DNA of 9,069 bases from Bacteroidales bacterium UBA4243 (GTDB lineage Bacteria > Bacteroidota > Bacteroidia > Bacteroidales > F082): contig DGXB01000010.1 of NCBI GenBank assembly GCA_002396205.1, positions 58,778-67,846 on the forward strand, in the 5' to 3' direction. A program made the position numbers and the translations under genes. The stretch's first letter is position 1. Each line of letters starts with the position of its first letter. Shown piece after piece: positions 1-6,645 of this stretch. The notes under the pieces were generated by a model, which worked only from the letters and a program-made list of their open reading frames with translations, was not told where the DNA came from and did no database searches.

Positions 1-1797
1 TGGCGCACCGAGGACGGCAAGGAAGAGATTTGCATCGGCAGCGTGGAAGAGTTGCGCAACGAAATCGAGAAATCCATCAAGGCAGGATTCATGACCGAGA
101 ATCCGTATGCCTCTGAAGACTATACCAAGTTCGACCTCCACCGCCCGTATATCGACGGTGTGGTGCTGGTCTCGCCCACTGGCAAGAAGATGATGCGCGA
201 GCCCGACCTCATCGACGTGTGGTTCGACAGCGGCGCCATGCCTTACGCCCAATACCACTACATGGGCAAGGAAGGCCAGCTGGGCAAAGACGTGTTCCCG
301 GCTGACTTCATCGCCGAGGGCGTCGACCAAACCCGCGGCTGGTTCTTCACCTTGCATGCCATCGCTACGATGTGCTTCGACAGCGAGGCCTACAAGAACG
401 TGATTTCCAACGGCTTGGTGCTCGACAAGAACGGCAACAAGATGTCGAAACGCCTGGGCAATGCCGTCGACCCGTTCGGGGCCCTTGAGAAATACGGTGC
501 CGATGCCGTGCGTTGGTACATGATCACCAACTCGCAGCCTTGGGACAACCTGAAATTCAACGAAGACGACATCAGCGAGGTGGTCAACAAGTACTTCATC
601 ACACTGTTCAACACCTATAAGTTCTTCGCGATGTATGCCAACATCGACAACTTCAGCTATGCCGAGCCCGACATGCCTATGGAGCAGCGTCCCGAGATTG
701 ACCGCTGGATCCTGTCGGAACTCAACACGCTGATCCTCAACGTCGACGAGGCCTACAGCAGCTATGAACCCACCCGTGCCGGTCGCGCCATCCAGTCGTT
801 CGTCGACATCCTGAGCAACTGGTTCGTGCGCCTCTCGCGCCGCCGTTTCTGGAAGAGCGACGACAACGACGACAAACTGTCGGCCTACCAGACCCTCTAC
901 ACCTGCCTTGAGACCGTGGCCATCCTCAGCTCGCCCATCGCGCCGTTCTTCAGCGACCAGCTCTACCGCGACCTGAACAACGTGACGCGCCGCAACAAGG
1001 CCGAATCGGTCCACCTGACCGACTTCCCCGTGGCCAACAAGTCGTTCATCGACAAGGCTTTGGAGGAACGCATGGAAGCCGCACAACTCATCTCGTCGAT
1101 GGTGCTCTCGCTGCGCAAGAAGACCAACATCCGCGTGCGTCAGCCCCTGTCAAAGATCATGATTCCCGTCAAGGATGAAACGATGAAGGCACAATTGGAA
1201 AAGGTGTCGCACCTCATCATGAGCGAAGTCAACATCAAGGAAATCGAGTTCCTTTCGGCTGACAACAACATCCTGGTGAAGAATGTGAAGCCCAACTTCA
1301 AGACCTTGGGCAAGAAGTACGGCAAGCAGATGAAGCAGATCCAGGCCTACTTCGCCAACATGAGCCAAGAGGAAATCCACGCCTACGAGAAGAACAACGG
1401 CACCCACTTGGATGTGGACGGCGTCAGCGTCGACCTCACCCTTGAGGACGCCCTGATTTCGACCCAAGACATCCCCGGTTGGGCCGTCACTTCGCAGGAC
1501 GACCTCACCGTGGCCTTGGATATGACCCTTACCGACGAATTAGTGCAGGAAGGCCTCGCCCGCGAAATCGTGAACCGCGTGCAGAACCTCCGCAAGACCG
1601 GTGGCTTCGAAGTCACCGACCGCATCGTGCTCTTCGTCGAGAACAACGATAAGATTGAACCCGCCATCGACAAGTTCGGCGACTACATCTGCACCGAGAC
1701 CTTAGCCACCATCAATAAAGTGTCGGCCTTGGACGATGTGGAACCCGAGGAACTCGTTGACGGCGTTACGGCAAAGTTGCTGATAAAGAAGAAATAA
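1..1797 (+). CDS. ileS: Isoleucyl-tRNA synthetase, C-terminal part (5' end outside window)
   Basis: This cytoplasmic class I synthetase attaches isoleucine to tRNA-Ile using ATP. The frame is open from base 1, so the gene is cut by the window edge; the GTG at 43 is an internal valine codon. In the 598 visible residues, WFDSG is at 74-78, the conserved GVDQTRGWFF begins at 107, and the catalytic loop KMSKR is at 147-151. An anticodon-binding helical domain follows (about 220-370), then a long C-terminal region. The loop ends in Arg (KMSKR rather than KMSKS), and I see no C-terminal Cys-rich zinc motif. Both traits point to the eukaryote-like type 2 IleRS, a class generally linked to low mupirocin sensitivity. 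It is followed by dksA-like and lspA genes, a gene order I recall as common in Bacteroidota. Identity is very secure; the subtype is inferred. Confidence 0.97.
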   Translation, partial: WRTEDGKEEICIGSVEELRNEIEKSIKAGFMTENPYASEDYTKFDLHRPYIDGVVLVSPTGKKMMREPDLIDVWFDSGAMPYAQYHYMGKEGQLGKDVFPADFIAEGVDQTRGWFFTLHAIATMCFDSEAYKNVISNGLVLDKNGNKMSKRLGNAVDPFGALEKYGADAVRWYMITNSQPWDNLKFNEDDISEVVNKYFITLFNTYKFFAMYANIDNFSYAEPDMPMEQRPEIDRWILSELNTLILNVDEAYSSYEPTRAGRAIQSFVDILSNWFVRLSRRRFWKSDDNDDKLSAYQTLYTCLETVAILSSPIAPFFSDQLYRDLNNVTRRNKAESVHLTDFPVANKSFIDKALEERMEAAQLISSMVLSLRKKTNIRVRQPLSKIMIPVKDETMKAQLEKVSHLIMSEVNIKEIEFLSADNNILVKNVKPNFKTLGKKYGKQMKQIQAYFANMSQEEIHAYEKNNGTHLDVDGVSVDLTLEDALISTQDIPGWAVTSQDDLTVALDMTLTDELVQEGLAREIVNRVQNLRKTGGFEVTDRIVLFVENNDKIEPAIDKFGDYICTETLATINKVSALDDVEPEELVDGVTAKLLIKKK

Positions 1798-1835
1798 CAC
1801 GGACGCGCTTGGCGTCATTAACTCCGTCGAATGCA

Positions 1836-1903
1836 GAGCATTTGCGAGATACGAAGCAATCCTGAGCGTCATTCTTTGGACTGCTTCGTTCCTCACAGTG
1901 ACG
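1836..1903. repeat. Degraded copy of a dispersed palindromic repeat in the ileS-dksA spacer
   Basis: Inner arms CGAAGCAATCC (1852-1862) and GGACTGCTTCG (1878-1888) pair with one mismatch around a 15-nt loop. The outer parts, TTTGCGAG (1841-1848) and CCTCACAGTGACG (1891-1903), resemble the ends of the well-preserved repeat at 7327-7402 (CATTGCGAG and CTCGCAATGACG) but have decayed. This is therefore a diverged member of the same family. It occupies most of the 132-nt spacer between ileS and the dksA-like gene. The family resembles the short palindromic or MITE-like repeats scattered through many bacterial genomes. The exact outer edges are uncertain. Confidence 0.7.
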
Positions 1904-1929
1904 ACAAGCCGCCAATAAAACATACGACT

Positions 1930-2319
1930 ATGGACACTAACAAGAAAGAACCTCAGGTGCGCTATTCGGATGAAGATCTTGAGGAATTCAGAGTCTTGAT
2001 CCTCGAAAAACTACAACAAGCGCAAGCCAGCTTGGAGACCCTAAAAGCCAACCTTTCTGGTGGCGAACACAGCACCGACGACACCGCCCCCACCTTCAAG
2101 ATTCTTGAAGAAGGCTATGCCGTGGCCGAAAAAGAAGAAAACGCCCGACTCGTGGCCCGTCAGGAGAAGTACATCCACAACCTGGAACTTGCCCTGATGC
2201 GCATCGAGAACAAGACTTACGGCATCTGCTGTGAGACGGGCCGACTGATACCCAAAGAGAGGCTCCGCTGCGTGCCCATCACCACGCGCTGCCTCGACGT
2301 CAAACTGAAGAAAAAGTGA
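1930..2319 (+). CDS. DksA/TraR-family small transcription regulator with altered cysteines
   Basis: A 129-residue cytoplasmic protein of the DksA/TraR family. Members bind the secondary channel of RNA polymerase and tune promoter activity, often with ppGpp. Residues 12-95 form a predicted helical hairpin with an acidic tip (D50, D51 in STDDTAP). Residues 96-125 match the C-terminal zinc-finger fold (YGIC..TGRLIPKERLR). Compared with the C-x2-C-x17-C-x2-C of E. coli DksA, only the first and third cysteines are kept (C100, C121); the other two positions are T103 and V124, while extra cysteines appear at C101 and C114. The ATG at 1930 was chosen because an in-frame ATG at 1831 would only add 33 residues encoded by a palindromic repeat. 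The stop overlaps the lspA start (GTGA). Family is secure; zinc binding is uncertain. Confidence 0.93.
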   Translation: MDTNKKEPQVRYSDEDLEEFRVLILEKLQQAQASLETLKANLSGGEHSTDDTAPTFKILEEGYAVAEKEENARLVARQEKYIHNLELALMRIENKTYGICCETGRLIPKERLRCVPITTRCLDVKLKKK

Positions 2320-2957
2320 AGAAACAAGTTAACCACGGCCTCGTTTGGTCATTCGTGGTGATTTTTATCGTTTTAGTCCTCGACCTGGTCCTCAAGATCT
2401 GGGTCAAGACGAGTATGACGCTCGGTCAGGAGATTCCTGTCATCGGGCATTGGTTCAATTTGCTGTTCATCGAGAACAACGGCATGGCCTTTGGCTGGAT
2501 GGGCGGTGGCGGTTTCCTGAAGCTGGCGCTCAGCCTGTTCCGCATTGTGGCCATCGTGGCCTTGTTCTGGGTGCTGGTGCGGCTGTCGAAGAAAGAAACC
2601 AAGTTTGGCGTGCTGTTTGGCATTGCCCTCATCACGGCAGGCGCCATGGGCAACATCATCGACAGCGTGTTCTATGGGCGCATCTTCAGCGAGAGCACCT
2701 ACACGCAAATCGCAACTATGTTCCCCGACGGCGGTGGTTATGCCGGCTGGCTGCATGGGCGCGTGGTCGACATGCTGTATTTCCCGATTATTGACGTGGC
2801 GAGAGAAAACGCCTCATGGCTGCCCGAGTTCTTCTTCGGTCCCGATGGGCATTTCATCTTCTTCCGCCCCATCTTCAACCTCGCCGACGCTGCCATCACG
2901 ATAGGCGTGTTCTACATGCTCATTTTCCAGTGGAAATGGCTGAAAACACTGAAATGA
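2316..2957 (+). CDS. lspA: Lipoprotein signal peptidase (signal peptidase II)
   Basis: This inner-membrane aspartic protease removes the signal peptide from diacylglyceryl-modified prolipoproteins. Four membrane segments are visible (about 10-30, 68-90, 97-117, 187-206). The family motifs are present: ENNGMAFG (53-60), GNIID (112-116), GRVVDM (148-153) and FNLAD (187-191). D152 and D191 are the predicted catalytic pair by comparison with Pseudomonas LspA. At 213 residues it is longer than the roughly 160-170 of proteobacterial LspA. The extra length lies mainly between GNIID and VVDM and between VVDM and FNLAD, as I recall for Bacteroidota homologues. It starts with GTG, overlapping the preceding stop by 4 nt, so translational coupling with the dksA-like gene is likely. 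Its substrates would include the two lipoproteins encoded downstream at 4691 and 5596. Confidence 0.97.
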   Translation: MKKQVNHGLVWSFVVIFIVLVLDLVLKIWVKTSMTLGQEIPVIGHWFNLLFIENNGMAFGWMGGGGFLKLALSLFRIVAIVALFWVLVRLSKKETKFGVLFGIALITAGAMGNIIDSVFYGRIFSESTYTQIATMFPDGGGYAGWLHGRVVDMLYFPIIDVARENASWLPEFFFGPDGHFIFFRPIFNLADAAITIGVFYMLIFQWKWLKTLK

Positions 2958-2965
2958 TTTCATCC

Positions 2966-3050
2966 GCCACATTTTCCCGAAAAATTTTCCCACATTTTCC
3001 CGAACAAAATTCCCACAAATTCCCGAAAAAATTTCCCACATTTTCCCGAA
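2966..3050. repeat. Tandem repeat, 23-nt period, about 3.7 copies
   Basis: Units start at 2966, 2989, 3012 and 3035, exactly 23 nt apart. Each carries CCCACAWWTTCCCGAA followed by an A/T tail; the first unit has G in place of its first C, and the last keeps about 16 matching bases before diverging. On the + strand the array is almost free of G (about one per unit), giving strong strand asymmetry. It fills the spacer between lspA and the ATPase gene and its last copy abuts a -7 promoter element at 3056. It could be a protein-binding array or a replication-slippage product. I see no hairpin in it, so it is not an intrinsic terminator. Confidence 0.85.
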
Positions 3051-3055
3051 TTTTG

Positions 3056-3063
3056 TATTTTTG
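3056..3063 (+). promoter_or_regulatory. Bacteroidota-type -7 promoter element before the ATPase gene
   Basis: TATTTTTG matches the TAnnTTTG consensus recognised by the primary sigma factor of Bacteroidota. It lies 41 nt upstream of the ATG at 3105, leaving a leader of roughly 35 nt. No clear TTTG -33 element is present; that position falls inside the 23-nt repeats, which may matter for control. No Shine-Dalgarno sequence is visible before the ATG, as is usual in this phylum. Confidence 0.55.
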
Positions 3064-3104
3064 CGCCCGAATCACAAATTCAACACACTTAAAAACAAAC
3101 GGTT

Positions 3105-4388
3105 ATGTCGGAATACAAGAAAAGGGTTGCAGACCTGCTTTTGGAACGGAAATTGGCGGGAAAAGGTGCCGTATTGATTGAAGGTCCGAAATGGTGTGGC
3201 AAGACCACCACCGCCGAACAACACGCCAAGAGCATCCTTTATATGGACGACCCGAGCAAAGTCAAGGAAAACCTTGTGACAGCCGACCTTGCGCCTCAGG
3301 ACCTCCTTGCAGGCGACACGCCTCGTCTGTTAGACGAATGGCAAATTGCGCCACAACTATGGGATGCCATCCGTTTTGAGGTGGACCATCGTGAAGGCTA
3401 TGGCCATTTCATCCTGACAGGTTCGTCGGTGCCTTTGGAAGACGAAGGAGAAAATGCACGGCACCATTCGGGCACAGGTCGCTTTTCGTGGCTTCGGATG
3501 CGACCCATGGCGCTTTACGAATCGGGCGAATCCAATGGAGCCATCAGCCTGAAAGACCTCTTCTCAGCCCCAGAAAAGATTTATGCGCACAACGACCTTT
3601 CGCGCGAAGATCTTGCCTTCCTCGTTTGTCGTGGAGGCTGGCCAGCCGCTGTCAACATGGAAAAAGAGATTGCCCTAGACCAAGCGTTTGACTACTGTGA
3701 TGCCATTGCGGAAAGAGACATGTCGCGAGTGGACAAAGTGAAACGCAGTCCGGAAAGGGTTCGGCGACTAATGCGTTCCTACGCGAGAAACCAAGCTGCC
3801 CAAGCCACCTTTGAGACCATCGCTGCCGACATGGCTGCCAACGAGCCACAAACGATGGACACTGACACCATTTCATCGTATATCAATGCGCTGAGGAAAA
3901 TGTTTGTCGTGGAAGAATCGGAGGCCTGGAACCCCAATTTGAGGTCAAAGACTGCCGTAAGGACCTCAAACACACGCTATTTCACCGATCCTTCCATTGG
4001 CACAGCCATCATGCAACTTGGGCCACAAGACTTGCTCAACGACTTCAACACCTTTGGACTTTTCTTTGAGACCATGGCCGTACGCGACCTCAGGACGTAC
4101 GCCGATGCCCTCATGGGCAAAGTGTTCCATTACAGGGACAGCGACAAGTTGGAATGCGATGCCGTGGTTCACCTCCGCAACGGCGACTACGGCCTCATCG
4201 AAATCAAAATCGGCGGAGAAACGCTCATCGAAGAAGGTGCCGAATCGCTGAAATCGCTCAAAAACAAACTTGACACCACCAAAATGAAGAAACCCTCGTT
4301 CATGATGGTTCTCATTGGCATCGGAAGCACAGCCTACCGCCGCGATGACGGCATTTACGTGGTTCCCATTGGATGTTTGAAGGATTAG
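3105..4388 (+). CDS. Stand-alone AAA_14 / DUF4143 ATPase
   Basis: A 427-residue cytoplasmic protein with the two-part build of the AAA_14 plus DUF4143 family, which is abundant in gut Bacteroidota and has no settled function. Residues 20-140 form the ATPase: Walker A GPKWCGKT (27-34), a Walker B-like segment PRLLDEWQ (73-80, with D77 and E78), and a sensor-type strand FILTGSS (102-108). A helical linker (about 165-270) leads to the C-terminal domain (about 285-420). There, D352 followed by E366-I-K368 has the spacing of a PD-(D/E)xK nuclease-like core (LECDAVV...YGLIEIKIG). No signal peptide or membrane segment is seen. It is bounded by its own promoter-like element and an AT-rich spacer, so it is probably a single-gene unit. 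Nucleic-acid processing is possible but unproven. Family assignment is firm; role unknown. Confidence 0.9.
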   Translation: MSEYKKRVADLLLERKLAGKGAVLIEGPKWCGKTTTAEQHAKSILYMDDPSKVKENLVTADLAPQDLLAGDTPRLLDEWQIAPQLWDAIRFEVDHREGYGHFILTGSSVPLEDEGENARHHSGTGRFSWLRMRPMALYESGESNGAISLKDLFSAPEKIYAHNDLSREDLAFLVCRGGWPAAVNMEKEIALDQAFDYCDAIAERDMSRVDKVKRSPERVRRLMRSYARNQAAQATFETIAADMAANEPQTMDTDTISSYINALRKMFVVEESEAWNPNLRSKTAVRTSNTRYFTDPSIGTAIMQLGPQDLLNDFNTFGLFFETMAVRDLRTYADALMGKVFHYRDSDKLECDAVVHLRNGDYGLIEIKIGGETLIEEGAESLKSLKNKLDTTKMKKPSFMMVLIGIGSTAYRRDDGIYVVPIGCLKD

Positions 4389-4431
4389 AAAGAAATATTT
4401 CAGGCGATTTCCAATAATGGCCTAATAGAGA

Positions 4432-4497
4432 ACTCCTACGGAGTATAACTCATTAGTTCATTGCGTTTTTGTTATTAAAAGAAAGCTCCTATGGAGC
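4432..4497. repeat. Pair of related short hairpins (CTCCTAYGGAG)
   Basis: ACTCC-TAC-GGAGT (4432-4444) and GCTCC-TAT-GGAGC (4485-4497) each form a 5-bp stem with a 3-nt loop and share the core CTCCTAYGGAG. The second is followed by ATTTTT and might act as a weak terminator for the ATPase gene, though the stem is short. The shared core with compensating outer base pairs (A-T in one, G-C in the other) suggests conserved pairing and a dispersed repeat family rather than chance. Confidence 0.5.
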
Positions 4498-4647
4498 ATT
4501 TTTAGAAGTTCCCTTCAGAAAACCTCCTATATGAAAAGTTTGTAAAGCGTTTTTCGTACTTTCCTTATTATCAATATTTTAAGAAAATTTTTCCGCCGAA
4601 AAGTTTGTAATGGGCTTCCATAATGCACCATGAATGGAAAAATGCGT

Positions 4648-4655
4648 TATTTTTG
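4648..4655 (+). promoter_or_regulatory. Bacteroidota-type -7 promoter element of the lipoprotein/ligase cluster
   Basis: TATTTTTG, followed by C, matches TAnnTTTG and lies 35 nt before the chosen ATG at 4691. It is identical to the element at 3056. No good -33 TTTG is seen at the usual distance. Its position supports the start at 4691 over an in-frame ATG at 4634, which lies upstream of the likely transcription start. Confidence 0.6.
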
Positions 4656-4690
4656 CAGCAAACATTCAAGTGAAACTAAATAAAAAAGAC

Positions 4691-5584
4691 ATGAAAAACT
4701 TCAAGCCATTGCGCATCGTGTTGGGACTGCTTTTGTTAGCCTCCCTCACATCCTGCCAAAAAGACAAAACCGGAACATACACTCCGGAAAAGAAAATCCA
4801 GCAGATCTACTACTCGTGGAGAAACGCGGAAAAAGAGCCTTTCCAACATTGGGAATGGAACGGAGACAAGCTCAGCTCCATCACGCACTATTCGGACTAC
4901 GACTTCAAGAAAGACGACAGGTGGATTGAGAATTTCACCTACGAAAACAACAGGATCACGCGCGTCGACAACTACACGAACTCCGAGTACATCACCTACG
5001 AATACGACGGCGATCACCTGAAATCGGCCACCGTGTTCTACCGCAACGCCATCGCCTGCACCTGGGCCATAAGCTATGACGGCAACAAAATCAACAAGAT
5101 GACTGGCACTTTCTACGACACCTATAAAAAAGAAGGCACCCAATTGCGACTCAATCCCCTGTCGCACCTGCTGCCTCCAAACGTCTGCGAGAGCATTGCC
5201 CAATGCGAACAACGGATGGCCGACCAACGCCACACGGAAGAGACCTACACCATCGCCCTCCTGCTGACCTGGAATGGCAACAACATCAGCAAGATCGTCT
5301 TTACGGGCGACGGCGAATATTTGGAATTCTTGCTGCAATACGACGACAAGAACTGCCCCCTGTACGGACTCATGGGCGGGATTGAAGACTATTTGGTCAA
5401 CTTCACCTACGGACACACCACTTTCAGCAAGAACAACGTGACCTCCATCGTTATGAAGGACGACGATGACGCCGACACCATCTGCTTCGCCTACCAGTAC
5501 GACCGCGACAAATACCCCGTCTTACAGACCTTGTACGAGGCCTATGATCCCGACGACAAACAAGTATTTTACTTTGAATATTAA
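4691..5584 (+). CDS. Predicted surface lipoprotein with YD-like repeats
   Basis: A 297-residue lipoprotein of no recognised function. It has a short basic N-terminus, a hydrophobic stretch (8-19) and the lipobox LTSC with C22 as the lipidated residue. The following residues CQKDK resemble the lipoprotein export signal described in Capnocytophaga (QKDD-like), suggesting display on the outer face of the outer membrane. The mature part carries about six copies of a strand-turn-strand motif, roughly [WY]-[NDE]-x-[ND]-x-[IL]-x-x-[IMA]: near 54 (WEWNGDKLSSI), 82, 103, 127, 192 (LTWNGNNISKI) and 238. This resembles the YD/RHS-type or DUF4595-like beta repeats of Bacteroidales lipoproteins. The ATG at 4691 is used because it directly begins the signal peptide and follows the promoter. 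It is the first gene of a probable three-gene operon, 11 nt before the next. Ligand unknown. Confidence 0.88.
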   Translation: MKNFKPLRIVLGLLLLASLTSCQKDKTGTYTPEKKIQQIYYSWRNAEKEPFQHWEWNGDKLSSITHYSDYDFKKDDRWIENFTYENNRITRVDNYTNSEYITYEYDGDHLKSATVFYRNAIACTWAISYDGNKINKMTGTFYDTYKKEGTQLRLNPLSHLLPPNVCESIAQCEQRMADQRHTEETYTIALLLTWNGNNISKIVFTGDGEYLEFLLQYDDKNCPLYGLMGGIEDYLVNFTYGHTTFSKNNVTSIVMKDDDDADTICFAYQYDRDKYPVLQTLYEAYDPDDKQVFYFEY

Positions 5585-5595
5585 AAACTAACGAT

Positions 5596-6636
5596 ATGAA
5601 AACGACGAAAACCTTAACCTTGATAGCAGCGGCCATGCTATTGGCCTTGGCCTCTTGCAAACCCGTTGACGACCCACAACAGGTGACCAAAAATGTGGTG
5701 GTCACCACCGCCGACCCCTCCTTCATCACGAGTGGCACCGCCACACTCGGCGCAGAAGTGACCGCCGATGATGCCGGACTGCTGCTTGAACTCGGCGTAT
5801 GCTGGAGCAAAACAGGAACCCCCACCATCGACGACCAATGCGCAAAGACCTACAGATGTTCGCAGCCCTACCAATCCTTCATCGCCAGCCTTGAGCCCAA
5901 CACGCAGTATCATGTGCGTGGCTTCGCCAAATACGGCACCGAATACTGCTACGGCGAAGAGAAGACCTTCACCACCTTGAGCCCCGACGCGCCATCGGCC
6001 TCGCCTGTCACCACCTTGGAGGCCACGGAAATCACCTACGAAAGCTTTTGTGCCGCCTATTCCATTGTGCCTTTCGGCATAACCAACTATACTGCAGGAC
6101 TAATCTACAGCACCCGCCCCGACCTCACTTTAGACAACTGCGAAGGCATAAAAACCGGTTACTACGATAGTGAAACCGACTCTTATCCAGTGTGTTGCTA
6201 CGACTTGACCCCCAACACTCAGTATTATTACCGCGCTTTTGTGGAGTATTACACGAACGACCAACCTGCCTATTTCTATGGCGAAGTCCTCAGCATCACC
6301 ACGCCAGAGATGCCCTTCGTGCTCAACCTTTACACGAACGACCCACAATACTATTGGGGGAATTATTATGTCATCGCCCACGGTGAAATCGAATGCACCA
6401 TGCCCGACGTGGTGAATCAGGTCGGTTTTTGCTACAGCAAGGACAACGAGTATCCGCAATTTGAGTCGGACTTCCACACCACAGCCGCCACACCCACAGG
6501 CGACTGGCACTGGTATGAGTTCAGCAGCTACATCGACAACCTGTCGGCCCACACCAAATACTACATCCGCAGCTACGCCCGCTACAAGACCGACAGCATC
6601 AAGTATGGCAACGTGGTGTCCGTCGACATCAACTGA
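5596..6636 (+). CDS. Predicted lipoprotein with three Fn3-like repeats
   Basis: A 346-residue lipoprotein. The signal peptide (hydrophobic 7-19) ends in the lipobox LASC with C21 lipidated; KPVDDP follows, with acidic residues at +5 and +6 that are weakly compatible with surface export. The mature protein holds three tandem beta-sandwich-like repeats of about 95-105 residues (roughly 33-128, 137-236, 240-345). Each contains a G-[VLF]-[CI]-[WY]-S strand (67-71, 168-172, 277-281) and then a 'L-x-[PA]-[NH]-T-x-Y-x-[VYI]-R' block (99-108, 204-213, 316-325), a signature of Fn3-like modules in Bacteroidetes lipoproteins. No enzyme motif is visible, so a structural or binding role at the cell surface is most likely. 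It lies 11 nt after the YD-like lipoprotein gene and 9 nt before the ligase gene. Fold class is fairly secure; function unknown. Confidence 0.88.
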   Translation: MKTTKTLTLIAAAMLLALASCKPVDDPQQVTKNVVVTTADPSFITSGTATLGAEVTADDAGLLLELGVCWSKTGTPTIDDQCAKTYRCSQPYQSFIASLEPNTQYHVRGFAKYGTEYCYGEEKTFTTLSPDAPSASPVTTLEATEITYESFCAAYSIVPFGITNYTAGLIYSTRPDLTLDNCEGIKTGYYDSETDSYPVCCYDLTPNTQYYYRAFVEYYTNDQPAYFYGEVLSITTPEMPFVLNLYTNDPQYYWGNYYVIAHGEIECTMPDVVNQVGFCYSKDNEYPQFESDFHTTAATPTGDWHWYEFSSYIDNLSAHTKYYIRSYARYKTDSIKYGNVVSVDIN

Positions 6637-6645
6637 TTTTGAGCG

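Larger units (their letters stand above)
4389..4690. other. AT-rich 302-nt spacer with hairpin repeats and a promoter
   Basis: No convincing gene is present here. In order it holds two short hairpins with related sequences (4432-4444 and 4485-4497), a 13-nt direct repeat GAAAAGTTTGTAA (4533-4545 and 4598-4610, 65 nt apart), an inverted repeat TTCCAT-N12-ATGGAA (4616-4639), and a -7 promoter element at 4648-4655. The direct and inverted repeats lie upstream of the promoter and could be regulator sites, but nothing in the sequence identifies a regulator. The region is clearly richer in A and T than the flanking genes. Confidence 0.7.

Noticed and set aside
1831..1929. Upstream in-frame ATG that would lengthen the dksA-like protein by 33 residues
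   Set aside because: The added residues are encoded by a palindromic repeat and look unlike any family N-terminus. The ATG at 1930 gives a normal-length protein beginning MDTNKKE.
2345..2794. Alternative + strand frame of 149 codons over lspA
   Set aside because: It is rich in R, H and G with no motifs. The LspA frame carries all catalytic motifs in order.
2966..3050. CRISPR array
   Set aside because: The 23-nt periodicity is head-to-tail with no unique spacers between repeats, and no cas genes are near.
4485..4505. Strong intrinsic terminator for the ATPase gene
   Set aside because: The stem is only 5 bp and the T-run is interrupted by an A next to the stem. It is described as a repeat with at most weak terminator activity.
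4634..4690. Upstream in-frame ATG for the first lipoprotein
   Set aside because: It lies upstream of the likely transcription start set by TATTTTTG at 4648-4655. The ATG at 4691 begins a textbook lipoprotein signal peptide.
4736..5416. Open frame of 226 codons on the - strand across the first lipoprotein gene
   Set aside because: It is valine-rich and low in complexity, with no recognisable motif; it mirrors the real lipoprotein gene.
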